Assembly (NCBI GenBank): GCA_963696585.1
Contig: CAVOKW010000009.1
Coordinates: 1-64,000 of the forward strand
Direction: 5' to 3'
Length of the DNA stretch: 64,000 nt
Source: Parvibaculum sp963696585
Lineage (GTDB): Bacteria; Pseudomonadota; Alphaproteobacteria; Parvibaculales; Parvibaculaceae
Part shown: piece by piece, positions 1-8,117 of the stretch
Layout of the letters: the number at the start of each line of letters is the position of its first letter
Numbering within the stretch: the first letter of the stretch is position 1
Notes under the pieces: generated by a model
Seen by the model: only the letters and a program-made list of their open reading frames with translations
What the model was told of the DNA's origin: nothing
The model's database searches: none
Program-made: the position numbers and the translations under genes

Positions 1-1
1 G

Positions 2-310
2 CCGAAGGACTCGAAGGAGACCCTGACCTTGCACCGCTTGGGGCTGTACGGCGTGCTGGGCTGCTCCTTGAAGACGACCAACTGTCTCGAGTCCGTCAAC
101 GCCCTGATCGAGGAACGCTGTGCGAAAGTGGATCACTGGAAGAACTCGAGTCAGCGCCAGCGCTGGCTCGCGACGGCACTGGTCGACATCGAACCCCGCC
201 TGCGGAAGATCAGAGGCTACCGACATCTGTCGACCCTGCGCGCGGCCCTCAAGAAAGACCTCAAGATCGAGCCACCGACCGCGACGAATTCGAAACGGCT
301 GGCGGCATAG
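2..310 (+). mobile_element. IS256 (mutator)-type transposase, C-terminal fragment
   Basis: The reading frame is open from the left edge of the window, so the start is missing; about 102 residues remain. The sequence shows the C-terminal signature of a subgroup of IS256/mutator transposases: ETLTLHRLGL, then SLKTTNCLES, then KVDHWKNSSQRQRWLATAL, then IEPRLRKIRGYRHL. The catalytic DDE residues are not all in view. Bases 310-356 after the stop (containing TTTCAACTAGGAATGGGC) may hold the right end of the element, but the matching left end is outside the window. Similar proteins as I know them are common in deltaproteobacteria and related soil phyla, which does not fit the alphaproteobacterial genes further right. 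Confidence 0.75.
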
Positions 311-337
311 CCATTCACGAGCCGCGGAAAGTTTCAA

Positions 338-832
338 CTAGGAATGGGCTTGACTCCCGTCGAGGCCGATGTTGCAGTCCTCGTTACAACAAGCCGTGAA
401 GCGTGCACCGATGACGATGCCAAGGTCTTGGGTTCCGTTCCCCACGATGCATGCTCCGCCGCAGTCGTTGTTGTTTGTGCATGGGTTGCCTTGCGAGGTT
501 CCCGGACCACAAATCCCAAGAGAGCGGTATCCAAGGATGCGGCTATTCCCCGTGTCCACTACGTAAACATGGTCAGGTCCCGACCGTTGACGCACGATCA
601 CCCCGCCGGCCTGGTAGAGGTCGAAGTTTTCTCCGTCGTCCTCGTTGTCGCGCGCCTCGCGGAAGTCAAACTGCGCTGATCGCGACCCGTTCTGAAACCC
701 TTCTTGATTGAAAAAGCGTAGCGTACCGTAGCAATCGCCGTAGAACGGCACTGGCGATGGCTCGCTGCAGATCAGCCCTGGATCATCCAGGAGATCTGGG
801 AAATTCTCCAACGATCGCGAAGGTGCCACCAT
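338..832 (-). CDS. NHL-repeat-like protein with Cys-rich insert, truncated at both ends
   Basis: This frame encodes 164 residues with a repeat-like unit (VYVVDTGNSRILGY) typical of NHL beta-propeller blades, followed by a Cys-rich stretch (CGPGTSQGNPCTNNNDCGG, then ACCNEDC) of the kind seen in secreted proteins of Myxococcota/Binatota-type bacteria. The ATG at 832 is probably not a real start: it falls at the junction with the MmgE/PrpD gene, and residues from about LENFPD onward look like the interior of a larger protein. The stop at 338 lies next to the putative IS end, so the 3' end may also have been cut by that insertion. Exact function is unknown. Confidence 0.45.
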   Translation of the reverse strand: MVAPSRSLENFPDLLDDPGLICSEPSPVPFYGDCYGTLRFFNQEGFQNGSRSAQFDFREARDNEDDGENFDLYQAGGVIVRQRSGPDHVYVVDTGNSRILGYRSLGICGPGTSQGNPCTNNNDCGGACIVGNGTQDLGIVIGARFTACCNEDCNIGLDGSQAHS

Positions 833-2078
833 GCGTCAGAAGCATCTGCGCCTTGGCCACCATCTCGTCGCGCGAGAGGGGTGCCTCGGGATCGCCTTTG
901 GCGTCGGTGCGCGCGGCGCTGACAGTTTCGCCATTGGTCAGGATGAGCGTGACGCGGGCGCCCCAGTGGTTGGGATAAGCTGATTTCCAGGGATCGGCGG
1001 CTTCGAGCGTGACGCGCGCGGCGAGATCCGCGCATTGCCGACGCGCAGCATCACCAAAGGCCGCAAAATCGACATGATCGCGCAGCAGTGAAGCGGCGAC
1101 GGTGTGTTGCAGCGAAAACTTCGCTTCATACTCACTCGTCGCATGGGGACGATCACAGACATCAAGCGCTGCCTGATAGGTTTCGACATGGGCTGTTGCA
1201 ATGTCGCCCTTGACATGGCGGCGCAGCTCCATCGCGGCATCAATCGCGGGATGCGTATGGCGGCAGGAAGGCCAGGGCTTGATGGAGGAGAGCGTCAATT
1301 GCCATGGCGCGTGGCGATCTGCGAGCACAGCATCAGGATTGGCATCAGGACAGGCGGCGCGAAAGAAACCCTTTTCACCTTCGAGGATTTGGGGCGGGCC
1401 CGTGAAACCGAAGGCGGCAAGCTCGGCGGCGCGCATGCCCGCCTCCACGGCATGACCGGCATGGAGGTGCTTGGTCATGGCCCCGGTTTCGAGAAACTGC
1501 CACAGGCCCGATGATTGACTGCCGGCATTGCCAAGGGCATTCATGGCCTGCATGTCGTCGAGACCGAGAAGCTGCGCCATGGCCATGGCCGAGCCATAGG
1601 GTCCACAAGTCGCGGTGTTGTGCCAGATGCGATAATGCGCCGGTCCGACAGCCATGCCGATACGGGTGGTCGCTTCAAAACCATGCAGGATCGCGGTGAG
1701 AAAATCTCTGCCGCTGACAGGTTGGCGCGTGGCATAGGCCCAGACGGCCGGAACGACGACGCAGCCCGGATGCACGACCGAGGCGCGATGCAGATCATCC
1801 GTTTCCAGAATGTGGCAAAGGGCACCGGCCAAAAATCCCAGCGCCGAGGGCTCAGCCGGTCCATTGGTGCTGGGGCGCGCCCGCCACCAGTCCAGCAGAA
1901 TGCGACCGGGTTCGGAACGACGCCCGGCGAGACTATTGGCCATGGCATCAAGCGTGAAGAGGGCAGCGGCCTCCAGATCGCTCTGGCTGACGGGCTTTTG
2001 CCGGATCAGGTGCACCAATTGCCCGGTCAGGGAAGAAAATGCGGGCGATGTTATCCCCGCCTTATAATTCTGCGTCAT
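783..2078 (-). CDS. MmgE/PrpD family protein, 3'-truncated
   Basis: The protein starts at an ATG (2076-2078) and matches the MmgE/PrpD fold (2-methylcitrate dehydratase, cis-aconitate decarboxylase and relatives): an N-terminal helical domain with FTLDAMANSLAGRR, a conserved histidine region near IWHNTATCGPYGSA and ALGNAGSQSSGLWQF, and the lid-like C-terminal domain with SIKPWPSCRHTHPAIDAA. The substrate cannot be told from sequence. It reaches MLLTHGG at about position 830 and then runs a few codons into unlike sequence before a stop at 783, so the last few dozen residues expected for the family (about 450-480 aa) are missing. It stands alone, divergent from rlpA. Confidence 0.75.
   Translation of the reverse strand: MTQNYKAGITSPAFSSLTGQLVHLIRQKPVSQSDLEAAALFTLDAMANSLAGRRSEPGRILLDWWRARPSTNGPAEPSALGFLAGALCHILETDDLHRASVVHPGCVVVPAVWAYATRQPVSGRDFLTAILHGFEATTRIGMAVGPAHYRIWHNTATCGPYGSAMAMAQLLGLDDMQAMNALGNAGSQSSGLWQFLETGAMTKHLHAGHAVEAGMRAAELAAFGFTGPPQILEGEKGFFRAACPDANPDAVLADRHAPWQLTLSSIKPWPSCRHTHPAIDAAMELRRHVKGDIATAHVETYQAALDVCDRPHATSEYEAKFSLQHTVAASLLRDHVDFAAFGDAARRQCADLAARVTLEAADPWKSAYPNHWGARVTLILTNGETVSAARTDAKGDPEAPLSRDEMVAKAQMLLTHGGTFAIVGEFPRSPG
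820..832. other. Sequence junction (chimera or recombination joint)
   Basis: Two unrelated minus-strand genes meet here. To the right the MmgE/PrpD frame is good to about LLTHGG; to the left the NHL-like protein is good from about LENFPD. Neither gene has a natural end at this point. Position is accurate to about 15 bases. It is either an artificial join of reads from two organisms or a real illegitimate recombination site. Confidence 0.55.
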
Positions 2079-2207
2079 GATGGCTGCTTGATCTCACTTT
2101 AAGAGGCGCTTGGCTTGCTGCACCTGCACTGTCTGACTATAAAAATCCTGGCCGTGCTCACGCGATTCGGCGGGGTCATTGTTCGCGTGCGGCTAAAAGG
2201 TATCCCC

Positions 2208-3245
2208 ATGATCGAGACCGTGTCGAATTGGAACTTCCGCGCCTTGATGAGCTGTCGTCGAGGCGCCGGGATCGCCCTTCTGCTGTTGCTGCCGCTGGCG
2301 CTTGCCGCCTGCGGCACCGACCGGCCGGCCAATGGCGTCCCGACAGGCGTGGGCGGCTCCTACAAGATCGGCAAACCCTATCAGGTTGGCGGCGTCTGGT
2401 ACTATCCGGCGGAAAACGAGAAATATGACCAGACCGGCATCGCCTCCTGGTATGGACCCCAATTTCACGGGAAACACACAGCCAATGGCGAAGTTTTCGA
2501 TCAGGAATTGCTGACGGCGGCACATACGACATTGCCGATGCCGGTGCTGGTGCGGGTGACCAATCTCGAAAATGGCAAGTCGCTGATTGTCCGCGTCAAT
2601 GATCGCGGACCCTTTGTGGCGGGACGCGAAATCGATCTGTCGAAGCGCGCGGCCGAAATGCTCGGTTATGATCGCAAGGGCACGGCACGGGTCAGGGTGC
2701 AATTTGTCGGTCGTGCGCCGCTGCCGGGGATTCCCGGCACGACGGTGAGCGCGTCGCAGGGTGTTGGCGAGACATTTGTGGCACCCAAAGCGGAGCTGGA
2801 TCAGGACGAAGTGCGGGTGGCGACAACGGCGGCAACAACGAGCGTTTCAGCCAGCGCGCTGCCTGCGCCAACGGGTGCCGTGAGTGCGCCACCGCGCCCG
2901 GTGACACCGACGGCGCAGACACTTGCCCGTTTGAAGCCTGTGCCGGATCCAGATGTCGTTGCGCCTGAAGCCTCGCCCATGACGGGCAAGGTGCAGCAAG
3001 TGCCGGTGCCCGCCGGAACGCGACTGTATGTTCAGGCCGGTTCATTCCAGAGTTATGGGAATGCTGAAAATGTTCGCCGCCAGTTGACTGGCGTGGGTAA
3101 TGTGCAGATCAGCCCGACGCGGGTTGATGGTCAACAATATTACCGGGTGCGCGTGGGGCCTTTGTCAGATGTGAACAGTGCCGATCAATCGCTGCGCACG
3201 GTGATTGCGCGCGGCCATGCCGGGGCCAGGATTGTGGTGGATTGA
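2208..3245 (+). CDS. rlpA: RlpA-like septal lytic transglycosylase lipoprotein
   Basis: RlpA family enzymes cleave stem-peptide-free glycan strands and act at division septa. The ATG at 2208 is chosen because AAAAGG precedes it by 7 bases and it gives a lipoprotein signal with Cys35 (LALAAC). A double-psi beta-barrel follows at about residues 73-155 (GIASWYGPQFHGKHTANGE, then VNDRGPFVAGREIDLS). His106 and Asp132 are 26 residues apart, the spacing of the His/Asp pair I recall as essential in Pseudomonas RlpA. A Pro/Ala-rich linker leads to a SPOR domain at about 265-345 (RLYVQAGSFQSYGNAENV), which binds denuded septal glycan. It lies upstream of the D,D-carboxypeptidase gene. Confidence 0.9.
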   Translation: MIETVSNWNFRALMSCRRGAGIALLLLLPLALAACGTDRPANGVPTGVGGSYKIGKPYQVGGVWYYPAENEKYDQTGIASWYGPQFHGKHTANGEVFDQELLTAAHTTLPMPVLVRVTNLENGKSLIVRVNDRGPFVAGREIDLSKRAAEMLGYDRKGTARVRVQFVGRAPLPGIPGTTVSASQGVGETFVAPKAELDQDEVRVATTAATTSVSASALPAPTGAVSAPPRPVTPTAQTLARLKPVPDPDVVAPEASPMTGKVQQVPVPAGTRLYVQAGSFQSYGNAENVRRQLTGVGNVQISPTRVDGQQYYRVRVGPLSDVNSADQSLRTVIARGHAGARIVVD

Positions 3246-3362
3246 AACCTCACCTTGTTGCTCAGGTTCATCATCACTATGACTTGAGGCAGAGATTTCG
3301 GGCATCAGCCCAGACAGATATTGACTGACAGGCCGGCTCCCCCGCCGGAAAGGACCATCAAC

Positions 3363-4541
3363 ATGCCGAGCATTCGTTTCGTTTCCCGATCTCTCAAGAC
3401 GCTGACGCGCGGCCTTGCCGTGGCGCTGTTGATGCTGCCCGTGGCGCTGGCTGCGCCCGCACATGCCTTTGACACCAGCGCGCAATTTGCCGTGCTGATG
3501 GATGCCGAAACCGGCACGGTGCTGTGGGAAAAGGATGGCGACCAGCCGATGCATCCGGCAAGCATGAGCAAGCTCATGACGCTCAACATGCTGTTTGAAG
3601 CGTTGAAAGACGGCTCGGTGAAACTCACCGATGAGTTTCCGATCAGCGAACGTGCCTGGCGCGAGGGCGGCGCGGCCTCAGGCTCTTCGACCATGTTCGC
3701 GCAACTGGGCTCGCGCATTCCGGTAGAGACCCTGATTCACGGCATCGTCGTGCAATCGGGCAATGATGCCTGCATTGCAGTGGCTGAGGCGCTGAAAGGC
3801 TCGGAGGAAACCTTCGCTGAAGCCATGACGCAGGAAGCCAAGGTGATCGGCCTGCAAAACTCGACTTTCTCGAACTCGACCGGCTGGCCTGATCCCAGAC
3901 AGATGATGACAGCGTATGATCTGGCGTTGCTGGCGCGGCATCTGATTTATGATTATCCGGAATATTATCACTATTTCAGCGTCAAGGAATTCACCTGGAA
4001 TGGCATTACACAACACAATCGTAATCCGGCGCTGTTTCTCGACCCAAGTGTCGATGGGCTGAAAACCGGCCATACGGATGCCTCGGGCTATGGTCTTGTC
4101 GTTTCGGCCAAGCGTGGCGATGAGCGCCTGATCCTGGTGGTGAATGGTTTGCCCAGCATGAAGGCGCGTGGCGAAGAAAGTATGCGTCTGCTGGATTGGG
4201 GCTTTCGCGCCTTCAAGACCTACAAGCTCTATGGCGCGGGTGAAACGATCGAGAATGCGCCTGTGTGGCAGGGTGTTTATGCACAGGTGCCGCTGGTCAG
4301 CACGACCGCGATTTCACTCATCATGTCGCCTGAACAGCGCAAGGACATGAAAGTGTCGATCGAATATACCTCGCCCATCAAGGCGCCGATTGCGGCAGGC
4401 ACACGTGTTGGCACGCTGGTTGTGACGACATCGGGTTCGGGCCCGCATGAATATCCGCTGGTGGCTGGTGCGAATGTGGACCAGCTCGGCATTTTCGGCC
4501 GGGCGATGAGCGCGCTGCATCACATGATCTTTGGCGGCTGA
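3363..4541 (+). CDS. dacF: D-alanyl-D-alanine carboxypeptidase (peptidase S11)
   Basis: This low-molecular-weight penicillin-binding protein removes the terminal D-Ala of peptidoglycan pentapeptides in the periplasm. The three S11 motifs are present: SMSK (Ser67 nucleophile, Lys70), SGN (VQSGNDA) and KTG (LKTGHT), followed by the C-terminal PBP5-like beta domain. A signal peptide ends at AHA-FD (residue 35). The start at 3363 has GGAAAGGA 8 bases upstream. No amphipathic C-terminal anchor is obvious, though it ends in MSALHHMIFGG. It lies between rlpA and tmk, the usual order in Hyphomicrobiales, and tmk begins 3 bases after its stop. The dac subtype letter is less certain than the enzyme class. 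Confidence 0.9.
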   Translation: MPSIRFVSRSLKTLTRGLAVALLMLPVALAAPAHAFDTSAQFAVLMDAETGTVLWEKDGDQPMHPASMSKLMTLNMLFEALKDGSVKLTDEFPISERAWREGGAASGSSTMFAQLGSRIPVETLIHGIVVQSGNDACIAVAEALKGSEETFAEAMTQEAKVIGLQNSTFSNSTGWPDPRQMMTAYDLALLARHLIYDYPEYYHYFSVKEFTWNGITQHNRNPALFLDPSVDGLKTGHTDASGYGLVVSAKRGDERLILVVNGLPSMKARGEESMRLLDWGFRAFKTYKLYGAGETIENAPVWQGVYAQVPLVSTTAISLIMSPEQRKDMKVSIEYTSPIKAPIAAGTRVGTLVVTTSGSGPHEYPLVAGANVDQLGIFGRAMSALHHMIFGG

Positions 4542-4544
4542 GCC

Positions 4545-5174
4545 TTGAGCCGGGGACGCTTCATCACACTGGAAGGCGGCGAGGGCGTCGGCAAATCCAC
4601 CCAGGCCAGGCGTCTTGCCGCGATGCTGGAAGGGCGCGGCCATGACGTGCTGCTGACACGCGAACCGGGCGGAGCCCCGGGGGCGGAGGCGATCCGTGGC
4701 TTGCTGGTCGAGGGCGAAACGAACCGCTGGACGCCTTTGGCTGAAGCCCTGCTACATTTTGCCGCACGTCAGGAACATCTGGAGCGGACGATCCGCCCGG
4801 CACTGGCGCTGGGCAAATGGGTGATCTGCGACCGCTTTGTCGATTCCACCCGCGCCTATCAGGGCGTGGCACAAAATCTTGGCCATTCGGCCATTGATCA
4901 GCTCGCGGAACTTGTGGTCGGTTCGGACATGCCGACGTTGACACTGGTGCTCGATATGCCCGTGGAACAAGGACTTTTGCGCGCTGCAACACGATCTGGC
5001 ACGGAAGACCGCTATGAACGGATGGGGCTGGATTTTCATATCAGGCTGCGCGAGGCCTTTCGCGCCATCGCCATTGCCTATCCCCGGCGCTGCATCCTGA
5101 TTGACGCCACACCCGGCGAGGATATCGTGGCGGCACAAATCTGGGGCGCTGTGAGCACCCGACTCACCCCATAA
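4545..5174 (+). CDS. tmk: Thymidylate kinase
   Basis: It phosphorylates dTMP to dTDP in the cytoplasm. The 209-residue length is normal. The P-loop is GGEGVGKST at residues 11-19, the DR(F)xxS motif is CDRFVDSTRAYQG at about 97, and a short LID region follows (RSGTEDRYERMG). The start is a TTG three bases after the dac stop, the only start that keeps the full N-terminal strand (RGRFITLEGG). The spacing implies translation coupled to the upstream cell-wall gene. In many relatives holB follows directly; here an M23 peptidase gene and an intergenic repeat cluster lie in between. Confidence 0.93.
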   Translation: MSRGRFITLEGGEGVGKSTQARRLAAMLEGRGHDVLLTREPGGAPGAEAIRGLLVEGETNRWTPLAEALLHFAARQEHLERTIRPALALGKWVICDRFVDSTRAYQGVAQNLGHSAIDQLAELVVGSDMPTLTLVLDMPVEQGLLRAATRSGTEDRYERMGLDFHIRLREAFRAIAIAYPRRCILIDATPGEDIVAAQIWGAVSTRLTP

Positions 5175-5204
5175 AATCCCTGTGCAAACAAGGTAAATTC
5201 CTGT

Positions 5205-5232
5205 TTGACCCGTATAGCCGGGTTGACTATAG
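5205..5232 (+). promoter_or_regulatory. Candidate sigma-70-like promoter for the M23 peptidase gene
   Basis: TTGACC at 5205-5210 and CTATAG at 5227-5232 are separated by 16 bases in the gap between tmk and the peptidase gene, about 75 bases before the chosen start. This is a consensus match by eye only; alphaproteobacterial promoters are variable. Confidence 0.3.
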
Positions 5233-5309
5233 AGGATTACCCCCCTCGATCATGGGAGCGCTGCCACAGCCAATCCATGATCGGAACCAACATTCAAGAA
5301 GGTGGCGCG

Positions 5310-6596
5310 ATGCAGCGGCGACAGACAAACGCTCGAAAACTGTCGCCTGTATTCTATGCGGCACTGCTATTTACCAGTTCTGCTTATGTTTCGACTGCTC
5401 CCGCCTATGCCAATACCAAAGGCACTCTCAATTTTCCTTCCGCCAGCACGGGCGCAGCCAATGATCTCGCCGCGACGATCCTGAACCAGACCGGCGGTCT
5501 GGCCCAGGCGGCACTCGCCAATCGCACGGTGCGGCTCAATCCCGGCGACACGCTGGATGATCTTTTGACGCGGGAAGGTGTGTCGGACAAAGAGCGTGAG
5601 GCAGCGATTGCCGCCATCAACGACCTTTATGATCCGACCAGACTGTCGGCAGGCGATCAGGTGGAACTTTCGATGCGCGCCAAGGGGGACAATACGTCCC
5701 AGCTTGTGGCGCTGCATATCCGCACGGCGAAAGCGCAGGACCTGACAATCGTGGTCAGCAAGTCGGGCGAGTTCAAACCGGCAAGTCTGGCGGCACTGAA
5801 CTGGTCGGTGAGGGTTGAGACGCGCAGCGGCGCCGTGGACAGCGACATTCGCAGCGATCTGGCCGAGGCCAGGATTCCGGCCAGGGTGGCAGAAGATGTG
5901 ATCGCGGCCTTTGCCTTTGATCCTGACATTCCGGAAACGATCTCCAAGGGCGCGCATTTCTCGGTCGTTTACGAGAGCGCGGTTGGCGGCGGCGCGCCCC
6001 AGCTCGATCTCATGCGCTTTGCCCAGATCCGGGTCAATGGCGTGACACATCGCGTCTATCGCTATGAGACGCCCGAGGGCAAGGTTGCCTATATGGATGA
6101 GGACGGGAAGGGCGTGATGCCGCTCAATCTCGACGCCCCTGTCCGCTATAAAGAAGCACGCATGACGTCCGGCTTTGGCTGGCGCGTGCATCCGATCCTG
6201 AAGAAAAAGCAGTTCCATAAGGGCGTGGACTTTGCCGCGCCGCGCGGTACGCCGGTTTATGCCGCTGAAGACGGCGTTGTCGAAACGGCTGGCTGGCGCG
6301 GTAATTATGGCCGCCTTGTGCGCCTGCGCCATTCGGACCGGGTCGAAACGGCCTATGCCCATTTGCAGGGCTTCGCCAGGGGCATTCGTGATGGCGCTGT
6401 CGTCAAGAAGGGTCAGATCATCGCTTATATCGGCCGCTCGGGCCTGGCGACCGGCAACCATCTTTATTATGAGGTGATTGTGGACAAGAAGCAGGTGGAC
6501 CCGCTGGCCCCGAAAATCATGATGCAGGTCAATCTGGACGGGCGGATGCTCGATCAGTTCCGCACCTATGTGGCCAAGGTCGAAAACGCCGAGTAA
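5310..6596 (+). CDS. M23 family peptidoglycan metallopeptidase
   Basis: Periplasmic LytM-type protein, 428 residues. The ATG at 5310 is preferred because AAGAAGGTGG lies just upstream and it starts a signal peptide (residues about 14-36, ending near APAYA). A LysM/OapA-like region follows (VRLNPGDTLDDLLTREGVS). The C-terminal M23 domain shows HKGVDFAAPRGTPVYA (Zn ligands His and Asp), AYAHLQGF, and GNHLYYEV. In the last motif the usual HxH is HLY, so one Zn/catalytic histidine position is Tyr; it may have low activity or act as an activator like other degenerate LytM proteins. It has its own upstream gap and promoter candidate. Confidence 0.87.
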   Translation: MQRRQTNARKLSPVFYAALLFTSSAYVSTAPAYANTKGTLNFPSASTGAANDLAATILNQTGGLAQAALANRTVRLNPGDTLDDLLTREGVSDKEREAAIAAINDLYDPTRLSAGDQVELSMRAKGDNTSQLVALHIRTAKAQDLTIVVSKSGEFKPASLAALNWSVRVETRSGAVDSDIRSDLAEARIPARVAEDVIAAFAFDPDIPETISKGAHFSVVYESAVGGGAPQLDLMRFAQIRVNGVTHRVYRYETPEGKVAYMDEDGKGVMPLNLDAPVRYKEARMTSGFGWRVHPILKKKQFHKGVDFAAPRGTPVYAAEDGVVETAGWRGNYGRLVRLRHSDRVETAYAHLQGFARGIRDGAVVKKGQIIAYIGRSGLATGNHLYYEVIVDKKQVDPLAPKIMMQVNLDGRMLDQFRTYVAKVENAE

Positions 6597-6714
6597 GGCG
6601 CCTTCGTTCCGCCCTGCCATTTTTCTGCTTCGGTTTCTGTCGTTCTCCGGATTGCGTCGCTTCGCTCGCAATGACGAGAGCGGCTGGACTGCCGAACAAG
6701 TCCGTTTTTTAAAC

Positions 6715-6912
6715 GTCATGGCCCTCTGTCAGGGCCATCCCCGTCTTCATCCCCGCCTAAGTCGGGGATGCCCCGCATGAAGCGGGGCATGACGGTTTGT
6801 GTTTTGAAGCTGTCATGCCCGGACGTGATCCGGGCATCCAAAGTCGCGGGCGCAGAACTTGCCGTCCTGGATTGCCGGGTCCCTTTGGTCAAGAGAGCGC
6901 CCGGCAATGACA
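6715..6912. repeat. Intergenic palindromic repeat cluster
   Basis: The gap between the M23 peptidase and holB carries at least five short inverted repeats: GCCCT/AGGGC at 6721-6735, CATCCCCG/CGGGGATG at about 6748-6770, GCCCCGC/GCGGGGC at about 6770-6789, ATGCCCGGA/TCCGGGCAT at about 6814-6837, and ATTGCCGGG/CCCGGCAAT at about 6870-6909. The last two motifs recur in other gaps of this window, so this is a dispersed repeat family. They could form strong RNA hairpins and serve as transcription terminators. Confidence 0.75.
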
Positions 6913-6970
6913 TTTAAGTGGTGGGACATGACGGTCTGGATGGATGGGTCGGCGCGTGGTACCAAAAGAC

Positions 6971-8092
6971 ATGAAAGCTCCCGCCTCCGAGATTCCCGAA
7001 AGCGACCGGCTGCGCGACTTTCCTCATCCGCGCGAGAGCATTGAACTCGTAGGTCATGAGGCGAGCGAACAGGCCCTTTTTGACGCTTATATGAGCGGGC
7101 GGATGCATCACGCCTGGCTGATGACCGGCCTCAAGGGTATCGGCAAGGCGACGCTTGCCTATCGCATGGCGCGGTTTGCGCTGCGCTATCCCGACCCGGC
7201 GATGGCGCGGGCGGCAGGGGCGCGCAATCTCTCGATCCCGCCAGAGGACAATGTGTTCCGGCAGGTGGAGGCGCAGAGCGCGCCCGACCTCCTGGTCTTG
7301 CGGCGTCCCTATGACGACAAGGCGAAACGCCTCAAAACGGTTTTGCCGGTGGATGAGGTGCGGCGCACGGCTGGCTTTTTCGGCCTGAGCGCAGGCGCGG
7401 GCGGCTGGCGGGTCGCGATTGTCGATGCGGCTGATGACATGAATGTCAACGCGGCCAATGCGCTGTTGAAGGTTCTTGAGGAACCACCTCCGCGCAGTCT
7501 CTTCCTGTTGATCTCGCATCAGCCCGGACGCTTGCTGCCGACGATCCGTTCACGCTGCCGGGTGCTGGCGATGACGCCGCTGTCACCCGACGCGATTGCG
7601 CGGGTGTTGTCGCAAAGCGATGTGAAAGTGTCGCCGGACGAGCGCGACGATATTGCCGCGATGGCGGAGGGGAGTGCCGGTCGGGCGATGAGCATTGCCG
7701 CAGGTGGCGGGCTGGCGCTTTACCGCGAACTCTCCGGCATTCTCAACGCGCTGCCACGTCTCAACATGGTGGCGGTGCATATGCTGGCCGACAAAGTGGC
7801 GCGACGCGGCGCGGATGAGGCTTACGAAAGTTTCTGCGAATTGCTGACGGACTGGCTGCAACGCCTGATCCGCTGTGGCGCGGGTCTTGCGGGCGGCGAA
7901 CGCGCCAGCGGCGAAAACGCCGCCATGATGCGGCTGGCCGGCGGGGCGAGCCTTGATCGCTGGGTCGAGGTATGGGAAAAGATCAGCCAATCCATCGCCC
8001 GGGCCGAAGCGCTCAACACGGATCGCAAGCTGGTGATCCTGAACGCTTTTTCCCTGCTTGAAACGGTGGCTGGAGCGTCCGTGCGGGCGTGA
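6971..8092 (+). CDS. holB: DNA polymerase III subunit delta'
   Basis: Clamp-loader subunit of the replicative polymerase. The 373-residue protein has the AAA+ core with a P-loop-like GLKGIGKATLAYR at about residues 44-56, then VDEVRRTAGFFGLSAG, IVDAADDMNVNAANALLKVLEEPP (sensor/Walker B region) and the arginine-finger motif TIRSRCR. The ATG at 6971 is chosen over a GTG at 6944; the upstream AAAAGA is a weak ribosome site. The zinc-binding Cys motif of some delta'/tau proteins is not seen. It is followed 25 bases later by metG, the standard order in this group. Confidence 0.9.
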   Translation: MKAPASEIPESDRLRDFPHPRESIELVGHEASEQALFDAYMSGRMHHAWLMTGLKGIGKATLAYRMARFALRYPDPAMARAAGARNLSIPPEDNVFRQVEAQSAPDLLVLRRPYDDKAKRLKTVLPVDEVRRTAGFFGLSAGAGGWRVAIVDAADDMNVNAANALLKVLEEPPPRSLFLLISHQPGRLLPTIRSRCRVLAMTPLSPDAIARVLSQSDVKVSPDERDDIAAMAEGSAGRAMSIAAGGGLALYRELSGILNALPRLNMVAVHMLADKVARRGADEAYESFCELLTDWLQRLIRCGAGLAGGERASGENAAMMRLAGGASLDRWVEVWEKISQSIARAEALNTDRKLVILNAFSLLETVAGASVRA

Positions 8093-8117
8093 CCTCGAAA
8101 GATCGGGACTTCCTCAG

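Noticed and set aside
5367..6719. Minus-strand frame of 450 codons opposite the M23 peptidase
   Set aside because: His/Arg-rich shadow of a high-GC gene with no domain; the plus-strand gene has a clear signal peptide and catalytic motifs.
6597..6943. CRISPR array suggested by repeated short palindromes
   Set aside because: Units are of different sequence and spacing, without regular repeats and unique spacers; they match dispersed intergenic repeats instead.
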